A stretch of DNA of 26,214 nt from Methylophaga sp. UBA3192. Lineage in GTDB: Bacteria > Pseudomonadota > Gammaproteobacteria > Nitrosococcales > Methylophagaceae. The DNA lies in the NCBI GenBank assembly GCA_002363955.1, contig DEXE01000003.1, positions 809,882-836,095 of the forward strand. The letters run 5' to 3'. Of this stretch, positions 16,699 to 24,884 are shown in pieces. The stretch's first letter is position 1. The number at the start of each line of letters is the position of its first letter. The notes beneath the pieces are model-generated. The model had not been told where the DNA came from. It searched no databases and saw only the letters and a program-made list of their open reading frames with translations. The position numbers and the translations under genes were made by a program.

Positions 16699-18370
16699 AT
16701 TAAAAGTTGTGCTGTGCTGGCATATGCACCAGCCACAATATAGTGAACCTATGGGCGGAAGTTATCAGCTTCCATGGACCTATTTGCATGCGATAAAAGA
16801 TTATGTCGATATGGCATGGCATCTGGAGCAGGTACCTGATGCCAGAGCAGTAGTAAACTTTGCTCCTACCCTGCTTGAGCAGATTGATGATTATGATCAG
16901 CAGTTGAAAGGTCGTTTCAAAGGCACGGGTTGTCTTAAAGATCCTTTGTTAATTGCCTTGGATTCACCAGTACAGCCGGCGCATATTGAAGAGCGTCAAA
17001 CGATTTTAAATGCCTGCCTGCGTGCCAATGATGAAAAACTTATAGCGCCGTTTCCAGTTTTTGCAAAACTGGCAGAAATGGCTAGATGGGTATTGGAAGA
17101 TAAACAACGTCTGGCTTACCTGAATGATCAGTTCCTGGTCGATATGCTGGTCTGGTATCACTTGGTGTGGATGGGTGAGTCTGTTCGACGAAATGATGTT
17201 CGCATCCAGACATTAATGAAAAAAGGGCAGCAGTTTAATTTTCATGATCGCCGACAATTGATGATTGTTATCGGTGAACTTCTGAGTGACTTGATTCCAC
17301 GTTACAGACGGCTTGCAGAAGCGAAAAAAGTAGAACTATCAGTCACGCCTTATGCACATCCAATTGTACCGTTATTGCTGGATATAAATAGTACTCTTGA
17401 AGCAATGCCGGATGCCCTGCTACCACAAATCCGTCATTACCCCGGAGGTGAATCACGTACTGACTGGCACATGGAAAAAGGTTTAGCGGTATTTGAATCC
17501 TTTTTTGGGTTTCGCCCCCAAGGCTGTTGGCCATCAGAAGGTGCAGTATCAAAGCCGACAATAGAATCGATTGCCAAACATGGATTTCAGTGGACTGCCA
17601 GTGGTGAAAATGTATTAAGAAATAGTCTGAATAAAAGTGATTTGTCTGACAGTAATATTCATAAACCCTATCAGCTTGAGGGTAAAGGGCCGGCATGTTT
17701 TTTCCGGGATGATGGATTATCGGATTTAATTGGATTTACTTATACCAAATGGAGTGCTGAAGACGCCGTTAACGATTTTATTCACCATCTGACAAATATT
17801 AAAGCAACAACTGAAGGCGATCCAGATAGAGTGGTTTCTGTCATTCTGGATGGTGAAAATGCCTGGGAACACTATTCCTATAACGGTTTTTACTTTCTGC
17901 AAAGTCTGTATAAACAGCTTTCTCGGCACCCTGAGTTTGAGTTAACCACCTTTGCTGAGTGTCTGGAAAAAGGGTGTAAATCGGCCTTATTACCAGAAAT
18001 GGTGGCAGGGAGTTGGGTCTATGGTACGTTTTCAACCTGGATTGGGGATGTTGATAAAAACCGTGCTTGGGATTTACTTAGCCAGGCCAAGCAGGTTTAT
18101 GACACAAAAATTGCAGAAGTAGCAATTGATGATGACATGCAACAAGCTATCGACAAACAACTCGCCATTTGTGAAGGATCTGACTGGTTCTGGTGGTTTG
18201 GGGATTACAACGCTGCTGACAGTGTCAGTGATTTTGAGCGTCTGTTCAGGTTGCATTTATCGAACCTTTATCAAATGCTGGGAGTTGAAGTACCACAAAT
18301 CTTGTCAGAAGTTGTATCTTCGGGAGGAGGGGAAGCCGAGCAGGGTGGCACAATGCGCCGTGGTGGTTAA
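16688..18370 (+). CDS. Glycoside hydrolase family 57 alpha-glucan-active enzyme
   Basis: This 560-residue protein belongs to GH57, which includes alpha-amylases, 4-alpha-glucanotransferases, amylopullulanases and branching enzymes. Conserved regions are visible: region 1 HMHQPQY (12-18), the region with APTLLEQI (59-66), the nucleophile region GCWPSEGAVS with Glu284, the acid-base region FFRDDGLSDLIGF (338-350) and DGENAWEHY (388-396). There is no signal peptide, so it acts in the cytoplasm, fitting a role in turnover or shaping of stored glucan. Exact specificity cannot be decided; linkage with glgC and malQ argues for an alpha-1,4-glucan substrate. Its start overlaps the end of glgC by 11 bases and its stop lies three bases before malQ. 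Confidence 0.92.
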   Translation: MSDKLKVVLCWHMHQPQYSEPMGGSYQLPWTYLHAIKDYVDMAWHLEQVPDARAVVNFAPTLLEQIDDYDQQLKGRFKGTGCLKDPLLIALDSPVQPAHIEERQTILNACLRANDEKLIAPFPVFAKLAEMARWVLEDKQRLAYLNDQFLVDMLVWYHLVWMGESVRRNDVRIQTLMKKGQQFNFHDRRQLMIVIGELLSDLIPRYRRLAEAKKVELSVTPYAHPIVPLLLDINSTLEAMPDALLPQIRHYPGGESRTDWHMEKGLAVFESFFGFRPQGCWPSEGAVSKPTIESIAKHGFQWTASGENVLRNSLNKSDLSDSNIHKPYQLEGKGPACFFRDDGLSDLIGFTYTKWSAEDAVNDFIHHLTNIKATTEGDPDRVVSVILDGENAWEHYSYNGFYFLQSLYKQLSRHPEFELTTFAECLEKGCKSALLPEMVAGSWVYGTFSTWIGDVDKNRAWDLLSQAKQVYDTKIAEVAIDDDMQQAIDKQLAICEGSDWFWWFGDYNAADSVSDFERLFRLHLSNLYQMLGVEVPQILSEVVSSGGGEAEQGGTMRRGG

Positions 18371-18373
18371 TTA

Positions 18374-19831
18374 ATGAAACAGGCACATATTTTTGATCAG
18401 CGCAGGGCAGGTGTCTTAATGCATATTACCAGTTTACCGACGGGTAATTTAGGTGCAGATGCTTATCGCTTTGTAGACTTCCTGCAGCAAGCCGGGGTAA
18501 CTATCTGGCAGATGCTGCCGCTAGGGCCGACTCATGAAGATGGATCGCCTTATCAATGTTTATCGGCACATGCCGGCAATAACAAGTTGTTGTGTGTTGA
18601 CTATATTCAAGCTCAAGCCTGGATTAAGACAGAAGAACTAGCAGGTAAAAAAATCTTCACTATTGTTGCGAATGCTTATAAGCAATTTGTTGAGAATAGT
18701 ACTGAAACCGATAAACTGGCGTTTAATAATTTTTGTCAGCAACAGGCCTTTTGGCTGGAAGACTATATTTTATATCGGGAGCTTCGCAATCTGAATCATG
18801 CATTGCCTTGGTATGACTGGCCACCCGAGTTTCGGGATCGTGAACCAGCTACGCTAAAATCGCTTAGTGAACAACGTTCAGAATCATTGAACATACGTCG
18901 TTTCGAACAATTTCTCTTTTTCCAGCAATGGCATAATTTAAAAAACTATGCGAATCAACACCACGTTAAATTGTTTGGTGATATGCCCATTTTTGTTGCT
19001 CATGACAGTGCTGATGTATGGGCTGCGCCGGAATTATTTACTTTAGATGAAAATGGACAGGCTACAAAGGTAACCGGTGTTCCCCCAGATTATTTTTCCG
19101 CGACAGGGCAACGTTGGGGTAATCCGCTTTATGACTGGCAGGCACATCTTGATGAAAATTTCGACTGGTGGGTAAAACGTTTATCCACTCAACTGGAATT
19201 ATTTGATTTAATTCGAATTGATCATTTCAGAGGCTTTGAAGCATGTTGGGAGATTCCAGCCAGTTGTGAAACTGCAATAGAGGGAGATTGGGGTAAAGCA
19301 CCCGGTGAGGCATTATTCAAAAAGCTGCTATCGGTTTTTGACGAACTTCCTTTAGTTGCCGAGGACTTAGGTATCATAACTGAAGAAGTAACGGCTTTAC
19401 GTGAACAGTTTGCGATGCCGGGTATGAAAATTCTGCAATTTGCCTTTGGCGGAGACGCTGATAATCCCTATCTTCCTCATCAACATTGTAAGGATAGTAT
19501 TACTTATACAGGTACACACGATAATAACACCAGCTTGGGATGGTACCGGGAGATTGAAGAAAGTACCCGACAACACTTGCATGAATATATCGGGCCGAGT
19601 GATGAAGCAATGCCATGGTTGTTGATTCGAGTTGCTTTGAAATCCGTTTCTCAGCTTGCTGTTATTCCTTTGCAGGATTTATTCGAGCTTGAAGGTGAGC
19701 ATCGTATGAATGTTCCCGGAACTCTGGATGGCAACTGGAAATGGCAGTTTGAATGGAGTATGGTTCCAAAAGATTGTACTGATCGATTAAGACACCTGAA
19801 TCAAACTTATGGACGCATCATTCATGAATAA
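18374..19831 (+). CDS. malQ: 4-alpha-glucanotransferase (amylomaltase)
   Basis: MalQ transfers alpha-1,4-glucan segments between chains (GH77 disproportionating enzyme). At 485 residues it is the short form seen in Thermus and plant DPE1, lacking the extra N-terminal region of the roughly 690-residue E. coli type. The catalytic residues are Asp283 (LIRIDHFRGFE), Glu330 (VAEDLGIITEEV) and Asp383 (GTHDNNT). The N-terminal RRAGVLMHITSLPTGNLG is the typical start. It is the third gene of the glgC run, three bases after the GH57 gene, and overlaps the gcvH start by 8 bases. Confidence 0.96.
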   Translation: MKQAHIFDQRRAGVLMHITSLPTGNLGADAYRFVDFLQQAGVTIWQMLPLGPTHEDGSPYQCLSAHAGNNKLLCVDYIQAQAWIKTEELAGKKIFTIVANAYKQFVENSTETDKLAFNNFCQQQAFWLEDYILYRELRNLNHALPWYDWPPEFRDREPATLKSLSEQRSESLNIRRFEQFLFFQQWHNLKNYANQHHVKLFGDMPIFVAHDSADVWAAPELFTLDENGQATKVTGVPPDYFSATGQRWGNPLYDWQAHLDENFDWWVKRLSTQLELFDLIRIDHFRGFEACWEIPASCETAIEGDWGKAPGEALFKKLLSVFDELPLVAEDLGIITEEVTALREQFAMPGMKILQFAFGGDADNPYLPHQHCKDSITYTGTHDNNTSLGWYREIEESTRQHLHEYIGPSDEAMPWLLIRVALKSVSQLAVIPLQDLFELEGEHRMNVPGTLDGNWKWQFEWSMVPKDCTDRLRHLNQTYGRIIHE

Positions 19832-20213
19832 TTCAGATGATTATTATTACAGTGAGTCCCATGTTTGGCTTGAAGAGCAGAGTACAGGCCTTTATACACT
19901 TGGTATCACAGAGCATGCCCAAAACAGTCTGGGAGATATTGTTTTTGTTGAATTGCCTTCCGAAGGCCAGCAATTTGCTGCTGGCGAAGGATGTGCCGTG
20001 ATTGAGTCAGTAAAGTCAGCCTCAGACGTGATTATGCCTATTTCAGGTGAAATTATTGCTATTAATCAGCAGTTAGTGGATATGCCTGAACTAATTAATC
20101 AAGAACCTTTTAATAATGGTTGGATTGTGCGTTTTCGTTCCGAGGTTCCAATTGATGAAATTGCAGCAGAGTTAATGTCTGCTATTGATTATGAAGCCTT
20201 CTTAGACCAGTAA
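19824..20213 (+). CDS. gcvH: Glycine cleavage system H protein (lone copy)
   Basis: GcvH is a small lipoylated carrier that shuttles the aminomethyl group of glycine between the P and T proteins. The lipoyl lysine is Lys64 in ESVKSASDV, and the ITEHAQNSLGDIVFVELP and NQEPFNNGWI segments are typical. I chose the start at 19824 (129 residues, same length as E. coli GcvH); an in-frame ATG at 19809 gives five more residues and lies inside malQ. No gcvT or gcvP is nearby. The gene overlaps malQ by 8 bases at its start and anmK by 25 bases at its end. It may be a true glycine-cleavage part encoded apart from its partners, or a carrier for lipoate metabolism; the sequence does not decide. Confidence 0.93.
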   Translation: MNNSDDYYYSESHVWLEEQSTGLYTLGITEHAQNSLGDIVFVELPSEGQQFAAGEGCAVIESVKSASDVIMPISGEIIAINQQLVDMPELINQEPFNNGWIVRFRSEVPIDEIAAELMSAIDYEAFLDQ

Positions 20214-21319
20214 ACTGCACCTAATATGCTTGGGCTCTGTGCGCCTGTAACATAACGTAAATCAAGCGCGTTTTGATGTATGGTTTGTTCGGCAAGCCAT
20301 GCAAATGCAACGGCTTCAACCCATTGAGGATCCAAACCGATTGCTGCTGTAGTCGTTACCTCGATGTTATCCAGAGCGATTTGTAATTGTTGCATTAAAG
20401 CTGTATTTCTCGCTCCTCCCCCACAGACATAGACTTTATCCGTTTGTCTGGCGTATTGATGAATCGCATCAGTAATGGTTGATACAGTAAATGCCAGTAA
20501 AGTTGCCTGTATATCCTGAGCATTTACATCTTCACATTTTGCCATGATCAATTGCTGCTTTAACCAGTTTTGATTAAATAATTCACAACCCGTACTTTTG
20601 GGAATTTGTCTGTCAAAATAAGGATCAGACTTTAATTGCATCAGTAACGTTTGGTTAATTTCACCACCCTCAGCCCACTTTCCCTCATTATCAAATAGAA
20701 GGCCTTGATGTTTTTGAATCCAGGAATCCATAAGCGTATTTCCTGGTCCGGTATCAAATCCTTGGAGAGGGCTACCGCTATCCGCTGGCAATATACTGAT
20801 GTTGCTTATACCACCAATATTCACAATAACGCGATTTTCGTTATCTGAACGAAACATAGCTGCATGAAAGGCAGGAGCTAACGGGGCCCCTTGACCGCCA
20901 TTGACAATATCTTTTTGGCGGAAATCACAAATCGTTGTAATCCCCGTTTTTTCAGCAATAACATTGCCATTGCCAATTTGCATGCTAAACGGATAATTTG
21001 AATCAGGTGAGTGTAATACTGTTTGACCATGACAGCCGATGGCATCAATTTGATGTATCGTAGTGGTCGCTGAGGAAGTTAGCAGGCTCAGAATAGCATC
21101 AGCATATGCATGGCCAAGTTCAATATCTAATGCACCCAGTTGGGAGAGCTGACAGCGTTGAGAGTTAATCAAATCTTTCAATGCTTTTTGCAGTTCAACA
21201 GAAAAAGCTGTCGAGTGATGAGCGATTAATTTCGACGGCTCTGTTGGCGATGTTTCGATTAATGCAACATCAATTGCATCAAGACTAGTGCCTGACATCA
21301 CACCGATGTAAAAGCCCAT
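20189..21319 (-). CDS. anmK: Anhydro-N-acetylmuramic acid kinase
   Basis: AnmK phosphorylates and opens 1,6-anhydro-MurNAc recovered from peptidoglycan, giving MurNAc-6-phosphate. The 376-residue protein begins MGFYIGVMSGTSLDAIDVAL, the ATP-binding family start, and has GCHGQTVLHSP, NIGGISNISIL, GFDTGPGN and VCGGGARN. Length is normal. It lies 11 bases downstream of the M23 peptidase on the same strand, a frequent pairing next to tyrS in gammaproteobacteria, so both probably act in cell-wall turnover. Its 3' end overlaps gcvH by 25 bases in the opposite direction. Confidence 0.96.
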   Translation of the reverse strand: MGFYIGVMSGTSLDAIDVALIETSPTEPSKLIAHHSTAFSVELQKALKDLINSQRCQLSQLGALDIELGHAYADAILSLLTSSATTTIHQIDAIGCHGQTVLHSPDSNYPFSMQIGNGNVIAEKTGITTICDFRQKDIVNGGQGAPLAPAFHAAMFRSDNENRVIVNIGGISNISILPADSGSPLQGFDTGPGNTLMDSWIQKHQGLLFDNEGKWAEGGEINQTLLMQLKSDPYFDRQIPKSTGCELFNQNWLKQQLIMAKCEDVNAQDIQATLLAFTVSTITDAIHQYARQTDKVYVCGGGARNTALMQQLQIALDNIEVTTTAAIGLDPQWVEAVAFAWLAEQTIHQNALDLRYVTGAQSPSILGAVYWSKKAS

Positions 21320-21330
21320 TTCTGTATTAA

Positions 21331-22923
21331 TTAATCTTGGCGTAATGCCAGGGTTGGGACTTGTAAGTTGTCTAAACTGGCAAGTAGTGGTTGGGCAAGC
21401 GTCTTGAATTGCGCCAAATATTGACTTGGAATAGGTTCTGCTTTGGGCAAAGCGACGGTTAATGGATTTTTATGAACCCCATCTACCCGAAATTCATAGT
21501 GCAAATGTGGCCCGGTAGCCAGGCCACTGCTACCAATATAGCCAATAATTTCACCTTGTCTCACACGTTGACCGACACGAATGCCTTTTTTGTACTTTGA
21601 CATATGAGCAAAAAGTGTTGTGTAACGTCCACCATGTGACAGGATAACAGTACGGCCATAACCACCTTTAGTACCAACAAAGTCGACTTTACCATCACCG
21701 GTTGCCAGGATTGGTGTTCCGGTTGCGGCGGCGTAGTCAACACCGCGATGAGGACGGTTGGTTTGTAATACGGGATGTTTACGATTAGGGTTAAAGCCTG
21801 AACTTATACGTGAAATTGGCACTGGAGTTCGCGTAAAGGCCTTACGCATACTGTCGCCATTTGGTGTGTAGAAACGACTTTCACCGTTATTATCAGTGAA
21901 ACGGATAGCACGGAAGGTTTTACCCCGATTGGTGAATTCTGCTGCCAGAATGTCACCATCAGCAATTTTTTCACCGTCTAGGAAGTTTTCATTATAAATG
22001 ACTTTGAAGCTGTCACCCTGACGTAAATCCAGTGCAAAATCGACATCCCAGCCAAAAATATGGGCCATTTCCATAATTAATCTGTCTGACATGCCCGCTT
22101 TTTGTCCATCGACGAATAATGAACTTTGAATTTCGCCTGCAACCAGTTGACGTTGCTTATCGAGTTCACGTTCAACGACAGCTGTTTCAAAACCATTTCC
22201 AGTAGACGTTAAGGTTAACGTTTTCATCGGATTTAACTGTAATTGAAGCTGCTTAAGCACTAAGTTTTGATCAGTGTCGGTTATTGTTCCAAATCGAAAT
22301 ATTTGACCCGGCCGGAGGTTGAGAAGCGCTTTGGCATCGTCACCAGCCGTCTGAGCAACGTTATAAACATCACGGGCACTTAAGCCAGCTTTTGGAAAGA
22401 TTAAAGAAAGGTTATCGCCAGATTTTACTTCGATTTCTTGCCAGCTAAGCTCGTCAGATGTGGATATTGCAGTGTTTTCTTCATTTGGGGTGAGAGCATC
22501 GTTAATGATAGAAATTTCTGTTTCTAGGGCAGGGGGGCTTTGTTGGTTAAGATGCAGGCGCTCGATTTCAGCAGATTCATCCGAAGAGATATCAGATTGA
22601 ACTGGTTGAACGGTCTCGTTAATGTTGGAATCAATAGGATCAGGTTGTACTGCAACGGACTTTGAGGGTAGAGAAATGATTGATTGATCTGACGCTGTTG
22701 TACTTTCGCTGCCTGCAGGCATATTTGGTAAGGCGACGGATTGGGTTTGATTGGTTGTTGCACTGGGTTCGCTTGTTGCAAGCACAATGCCCGTTATAAA
22801 AATACCGGTTAAAGCCATTAAGGATAGGATTGCAATATGTCTATTTTTGTGGGGAGACAGCGATTCAGATTTGAATAACTTTGATTGCTGTGATGAGCTC
22901 AGAAGTCTGTTACGTTTCTTCAT
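21331..22923 (-). CDS. Murein DD-endopeptidase, M23 family (MepM-like)
   Basis: This is a 530-residue inner-membrane-anchored, periplasm-facing hydrolase that cuts peptide cross-links in peptidoglycan. After a basic N-terminus comes one transmembrane helix (about 29-50), a Ser/Thr/Gln-rich linker (50-160), an OapA/LysM-like segment (about 162-212, WQEIEVKSGDNLSLIF), a middle domain, and the LytM catalytic domain (about 385-490). Zinc ligands are His392 and Asp396 (HRGVDYA) and His475 (GPHLHYEF), with His440 and His473 also conserved. I chose the start at 22923 because GGGGA lies six bases upstream; longer in-frame starts to 23022 run into the tyrS promoter region. MepM/YebA is the nearest named relative, but the exact cross-link specificity is inferred. 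Confidence 0.93.
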   Translation of the reverse strand: MKKRNRLLSSSQQSKLFKSESLSPHKNRHIAILSLMALTGIFITGIVLATSEPSATTNQTQSVALPNMPAGSESTTASDQSIISLPSKSVAVQPDPIDSNINETVQPVQSDISSDESAEIERLHLNQQSPPALETEISIINDALTPNEENTAISTSDELSWQEIEVKSGDNLSLIFPKAGLSARDVYNVAQTAGDDAKALLNLRPGQIFRFGTITDTDQNLVLKQLQLQLNPMKTLTLTSTGNGFETAVVERELDKQRQLVAGEIQSSLFVDGQKAGMSDRLIMEMAHIFGWDVDFALDLRQGDSFKVIYNENFLDGEKIADGDILAAEFTNRGKTFRAIRFTDNNGESRFYTPNGDSMRKAFTRTPVPISRISSGFNPNRKHPVLQTNRPHRGVDYAAATGTPILATGDGKVDFVGTKGGYGRTVILSHGGRYTTLFAHMSKYKKGIRVGQRVRQGEIIGYIGSSGLATGPHLHYEFRVDGVHKNPLTVALPKAEPIPSQYLAQFKTLAQPLLASLDNLQVPTLALRQD

Positions 22924-23004
22924 GGGCATTCCCCGTTTATAGTAAATTCGTGCAATTCTCTCAGCATTTGCCCAGAATTGAAACCCCTCGGAGGCAAGAT
23001 CTTG

Positions 23005-23013
23005 TGTTATATT
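23005..23013 (+). promoter_or_regulatory. Possible extended -10 promoter for tyrS
   Basis: TG at 23005-23006, one base, then TATATT at 23008-23013 fits an extended -10 element about 30 bases before the tyrS start, in the 122-base divergent gap with the M23 peptidase gene. No good -35 is seen at the usual distance. Confidence 0.4.
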
Positions 23014-23045
23014 GCCCGCCAATTTTTATAGTGCGGAGAACGATG

Positions 23046-24245
23046 ATGAGAACTGTGCAAGAAACCTTGGCAGAAATCCGTCGTGGAGCAGAAGAAATTC
23101 TGGTCGAAAAAGAGTTAATCGAAAAGCTGGAAAGTGGTAAAACACTTCGTATTAAAGCTGGTTTTGACCCTACAGCTCCAGACTTGCATCTTGGTCATAC
23201 GGTGTTACTCAATAAGTTACGCCTTTTTCAGGATTTAGGGCATGAAATCCTATTTTTGATCGGCGATTTTACCGGAATGATTGGTGATCCAACCGGCAAA
23301 AATGTGACGCGTCAGCCATTAACGCCAGAACAAGTGCAGCTGAATGCGGAAACATACCAACAGCAGGTATTCAAAATTCTGGATCCTGAACGGACTCAAG
23401 TAGTTTTCAATTCGCATTGGATGAACGAGTTGTCTTCTGCCGATATGATTCGACTGGCTTCTCACCATACTGTTGCACGCATGTTAGAGCGTGATGATTT
23501 TCATAAGCGGTATACAACTGGCCAATCCATTGCCATTCATGAGTTTTTGTATCCTTTAATTCAAGGATATGACTCAGTTGTGCTAGATGCTGATGTGGAA
23601 TTGGGTGGAACGGACCAGAAATTTAACCTGCTTATGGGGCGCGAGTTACAAAAAGCTTACGGGAAATCACCACAATGCGTTCTGACGATGCCACTTCTCG
23701 TTGGGTTGGATGGTGTGCAGAAAATGTCCAAATCTTTGGGTAACTATATTGGTATAGATGAAAGTCCTAAAGATATCTTTGGCAAACTCATGTCAATTTC
23801 GGATGAACTGATGTGGCGTTACATTGAATTGCTCAGTTTTAAATCGTTAGAAGAAGTCGCTGATTGGAAACAATCAGTAGCAGAGGGACGTAATCCCATT
23901 GAAATTAAAAAGTTATTTGCTGAGGAAATTGTTGCACGTTTTCATGGCGAAGCTGCTGGACCACAAGCTCGTCAGGACTTTGAAAATCAATTCAAAAAAG
24001 GTGAAGTCCCTGATGATATTGCGGAAGTTACCCTTACCGTTGGTTCTGAAGGTATGCCGATAGCCAATGTCCTTAAAGAAGCCGGGCTGACAAGCAGTAC
24101 CTCAGATGCGATGCGTATGATCCAGCAGGGGGCTGTAAAAATTGACGGCGAAAAAGTAGATGATAAATCTTTGTTGATTAAAGCCGGTATCTTAGGCGTG
24201 TTTCAGGTAGGTAAACGTAAGTTCGCTCGTATTATTACCAACTGA
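23046..24245 (+). CDS. tyrS: Tyrosyl-tRNA synthetase (TyrZ type)
   Basis: TyrRS is a class I synthetase that charges tRNA-Tyr. The protein (399 residues) resembles the Pseudomonas TyrZ form. The HIGH motif is HLGH (48-51), KMSKS is at 226-230, and a C-terminal S4 RNA-binding domain follows (about 335-397, AVKIDGEKVDD). Two adjacent ATG codons exist (23043 and 23046); GGAG at 23035-23038 is seven bases before the second, which also matches the usual family start, so I chose 23046. It is divergent from the M23 peptidase gene. Confidence 0.96.
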   Translation: MRTVQETLAEIRRGAEEILVEKELIEKLESGKTLRIKAGFDPTAPDLHLGHTVLLNKLRLFQDLGHEILFLIGDFTGMIGDPTGKNVTRQPLTPEQVQLNAETYQQQVFKILDPERTQVVFNSHWMNELSSADMIRLASHHTVARMLERDDFHKRYTTGQSIAIHEFLYPLIQGYDSVVLDADVELGGTDQKFNLLMGRELQKAYGKSPQCVLTMPLLVGLDGVQKMSKSLGNYIGIDESPKDIFGKLMSISDELMWRYIELLSFKSLEEVADWKQSVAEGRNPIEIKKLFAEEIVARFHGEAAGPQARQDFENQFKKGEVPDDIAEVTLTVGSEGMPIANVLKEAGLTSSTSDAMRMIQQGAVKIDGEKVDDKSLLIKAGILGVFQVGKRKFARIITN

Positions 24246-24281
24246 TCCTGTTTAGCGGGAGCATTTATCAGCTTACGTAAT

Positions 24282-24779
24282 TCAGACAACTTGCCGACCG
24301 CAGCGCTTACAATTTTTTGTGTTTGAATCGTCATCAAAAGTAGTGCGAAATATAATGACAGCAGCTTTGCCAAAGCCATAACTGGTCACTAAAAGACTCA
24401 AATATAAATAGACATTAAAAGTAGTAAACCAGATCCCCGTAGGTATATAGGTTTCTGATAGCGGATCCAATACAGGAAACATTGCATACAATAAAAAAAG
24501 ACTGGAATTGGTAAATGCTCCTGTTACCATCGCCCAGCGAACATGCCATGGCAATCCAATCCTTGCAGCATAAAACCCCAGAATCAAAGCACTCATTAAT
24601 AAAAAGTCTATGTGAGCCTGCAACACTCGCATAGGTTTACCAGGAAATAAAGTCTCCAGAAAGCCAATCTGGTTATAGATACCCACGAGTGACCAGGCCA
24701 GTAATAAAGCCATCAATATCCACAAGCAGGCCCCTCTTATCAGCAGCACATTACCGGCGTGGTTATCATTCTGTTTCAT
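24282..24779 (-). CDS. Small four-helix membrane protein of unknown function
   Basis: I do not recognise this 165-residue protein with confidence. Four hydrophobic segments are visible, at about residues 12-34, 54-72, 82-104 and 113-145, so it is an integral inner-membrane protein. A His and Asp sit in the second helix (QAHIDFLLMSAL). The C-terminal tail is charged and ends with a single CxxC (CKRCGRQVV), which could bind a metal or form a disulfide. The start at 24779 (MKQNDNH) is supported by AGGAGAG just upstream; the longer frame to 24980 would run into the divergent regulator. A distant likeness to small membrane proteins such as hydroxylaminobenzene mutase crossed my mind, but I cannot support it. 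The divergent AraC-type gene is its likely regulator. Confidence 0.8.
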   Translation of the reverse strand: MKQNDNHAGNVLLIRGACLWILMALLLAWSLVGIYNQIGFLETLFPGKPMRVLQAHIDFLLMSALILGFYAARIGLPWHVRWAMVTGAFTNSSLFLLYAMFPVLDPLSETYIPTGIWFTTFNVYLYLSLLVTSYGFGKAAVIIFRTTFDDDSNTKNCKRCGRQVV

Positions 24780-24832
24780 ACTCTCTCCTGTTATTATTCT
24801 GAAATACAACAACAGTATGCCGAGCTTAAAAT

Positions 24833-24847
24833 GAGTATTCTTTACTC
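24833..24847. promoter_or_regulatory. Inverted repeat in the AraC/membrane-protein gap (possible operator)
   Basis: GAGTA (24833-24837), five bases, TACTC (24843-24847) form a short perfect inverted repeat in the 105-base gap between the two divergent genes. It could be an operator, but it is short and may be chance; AraC-type regulators more often bind direct repeats. Confidence 0.25.
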
Positions 24848-24884
24848 TAACGGCAGAGATCCTTGTACATTTGGGTGATGAGTT

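Noticed and set aside
22929..23022. Longer M23 peptidase N-terminus to 23022.
   Set aside because: It would put untypical residues before the basic-plus-transmembrane start and overlap the tyrS promoter region; GGGGA supports 22923.
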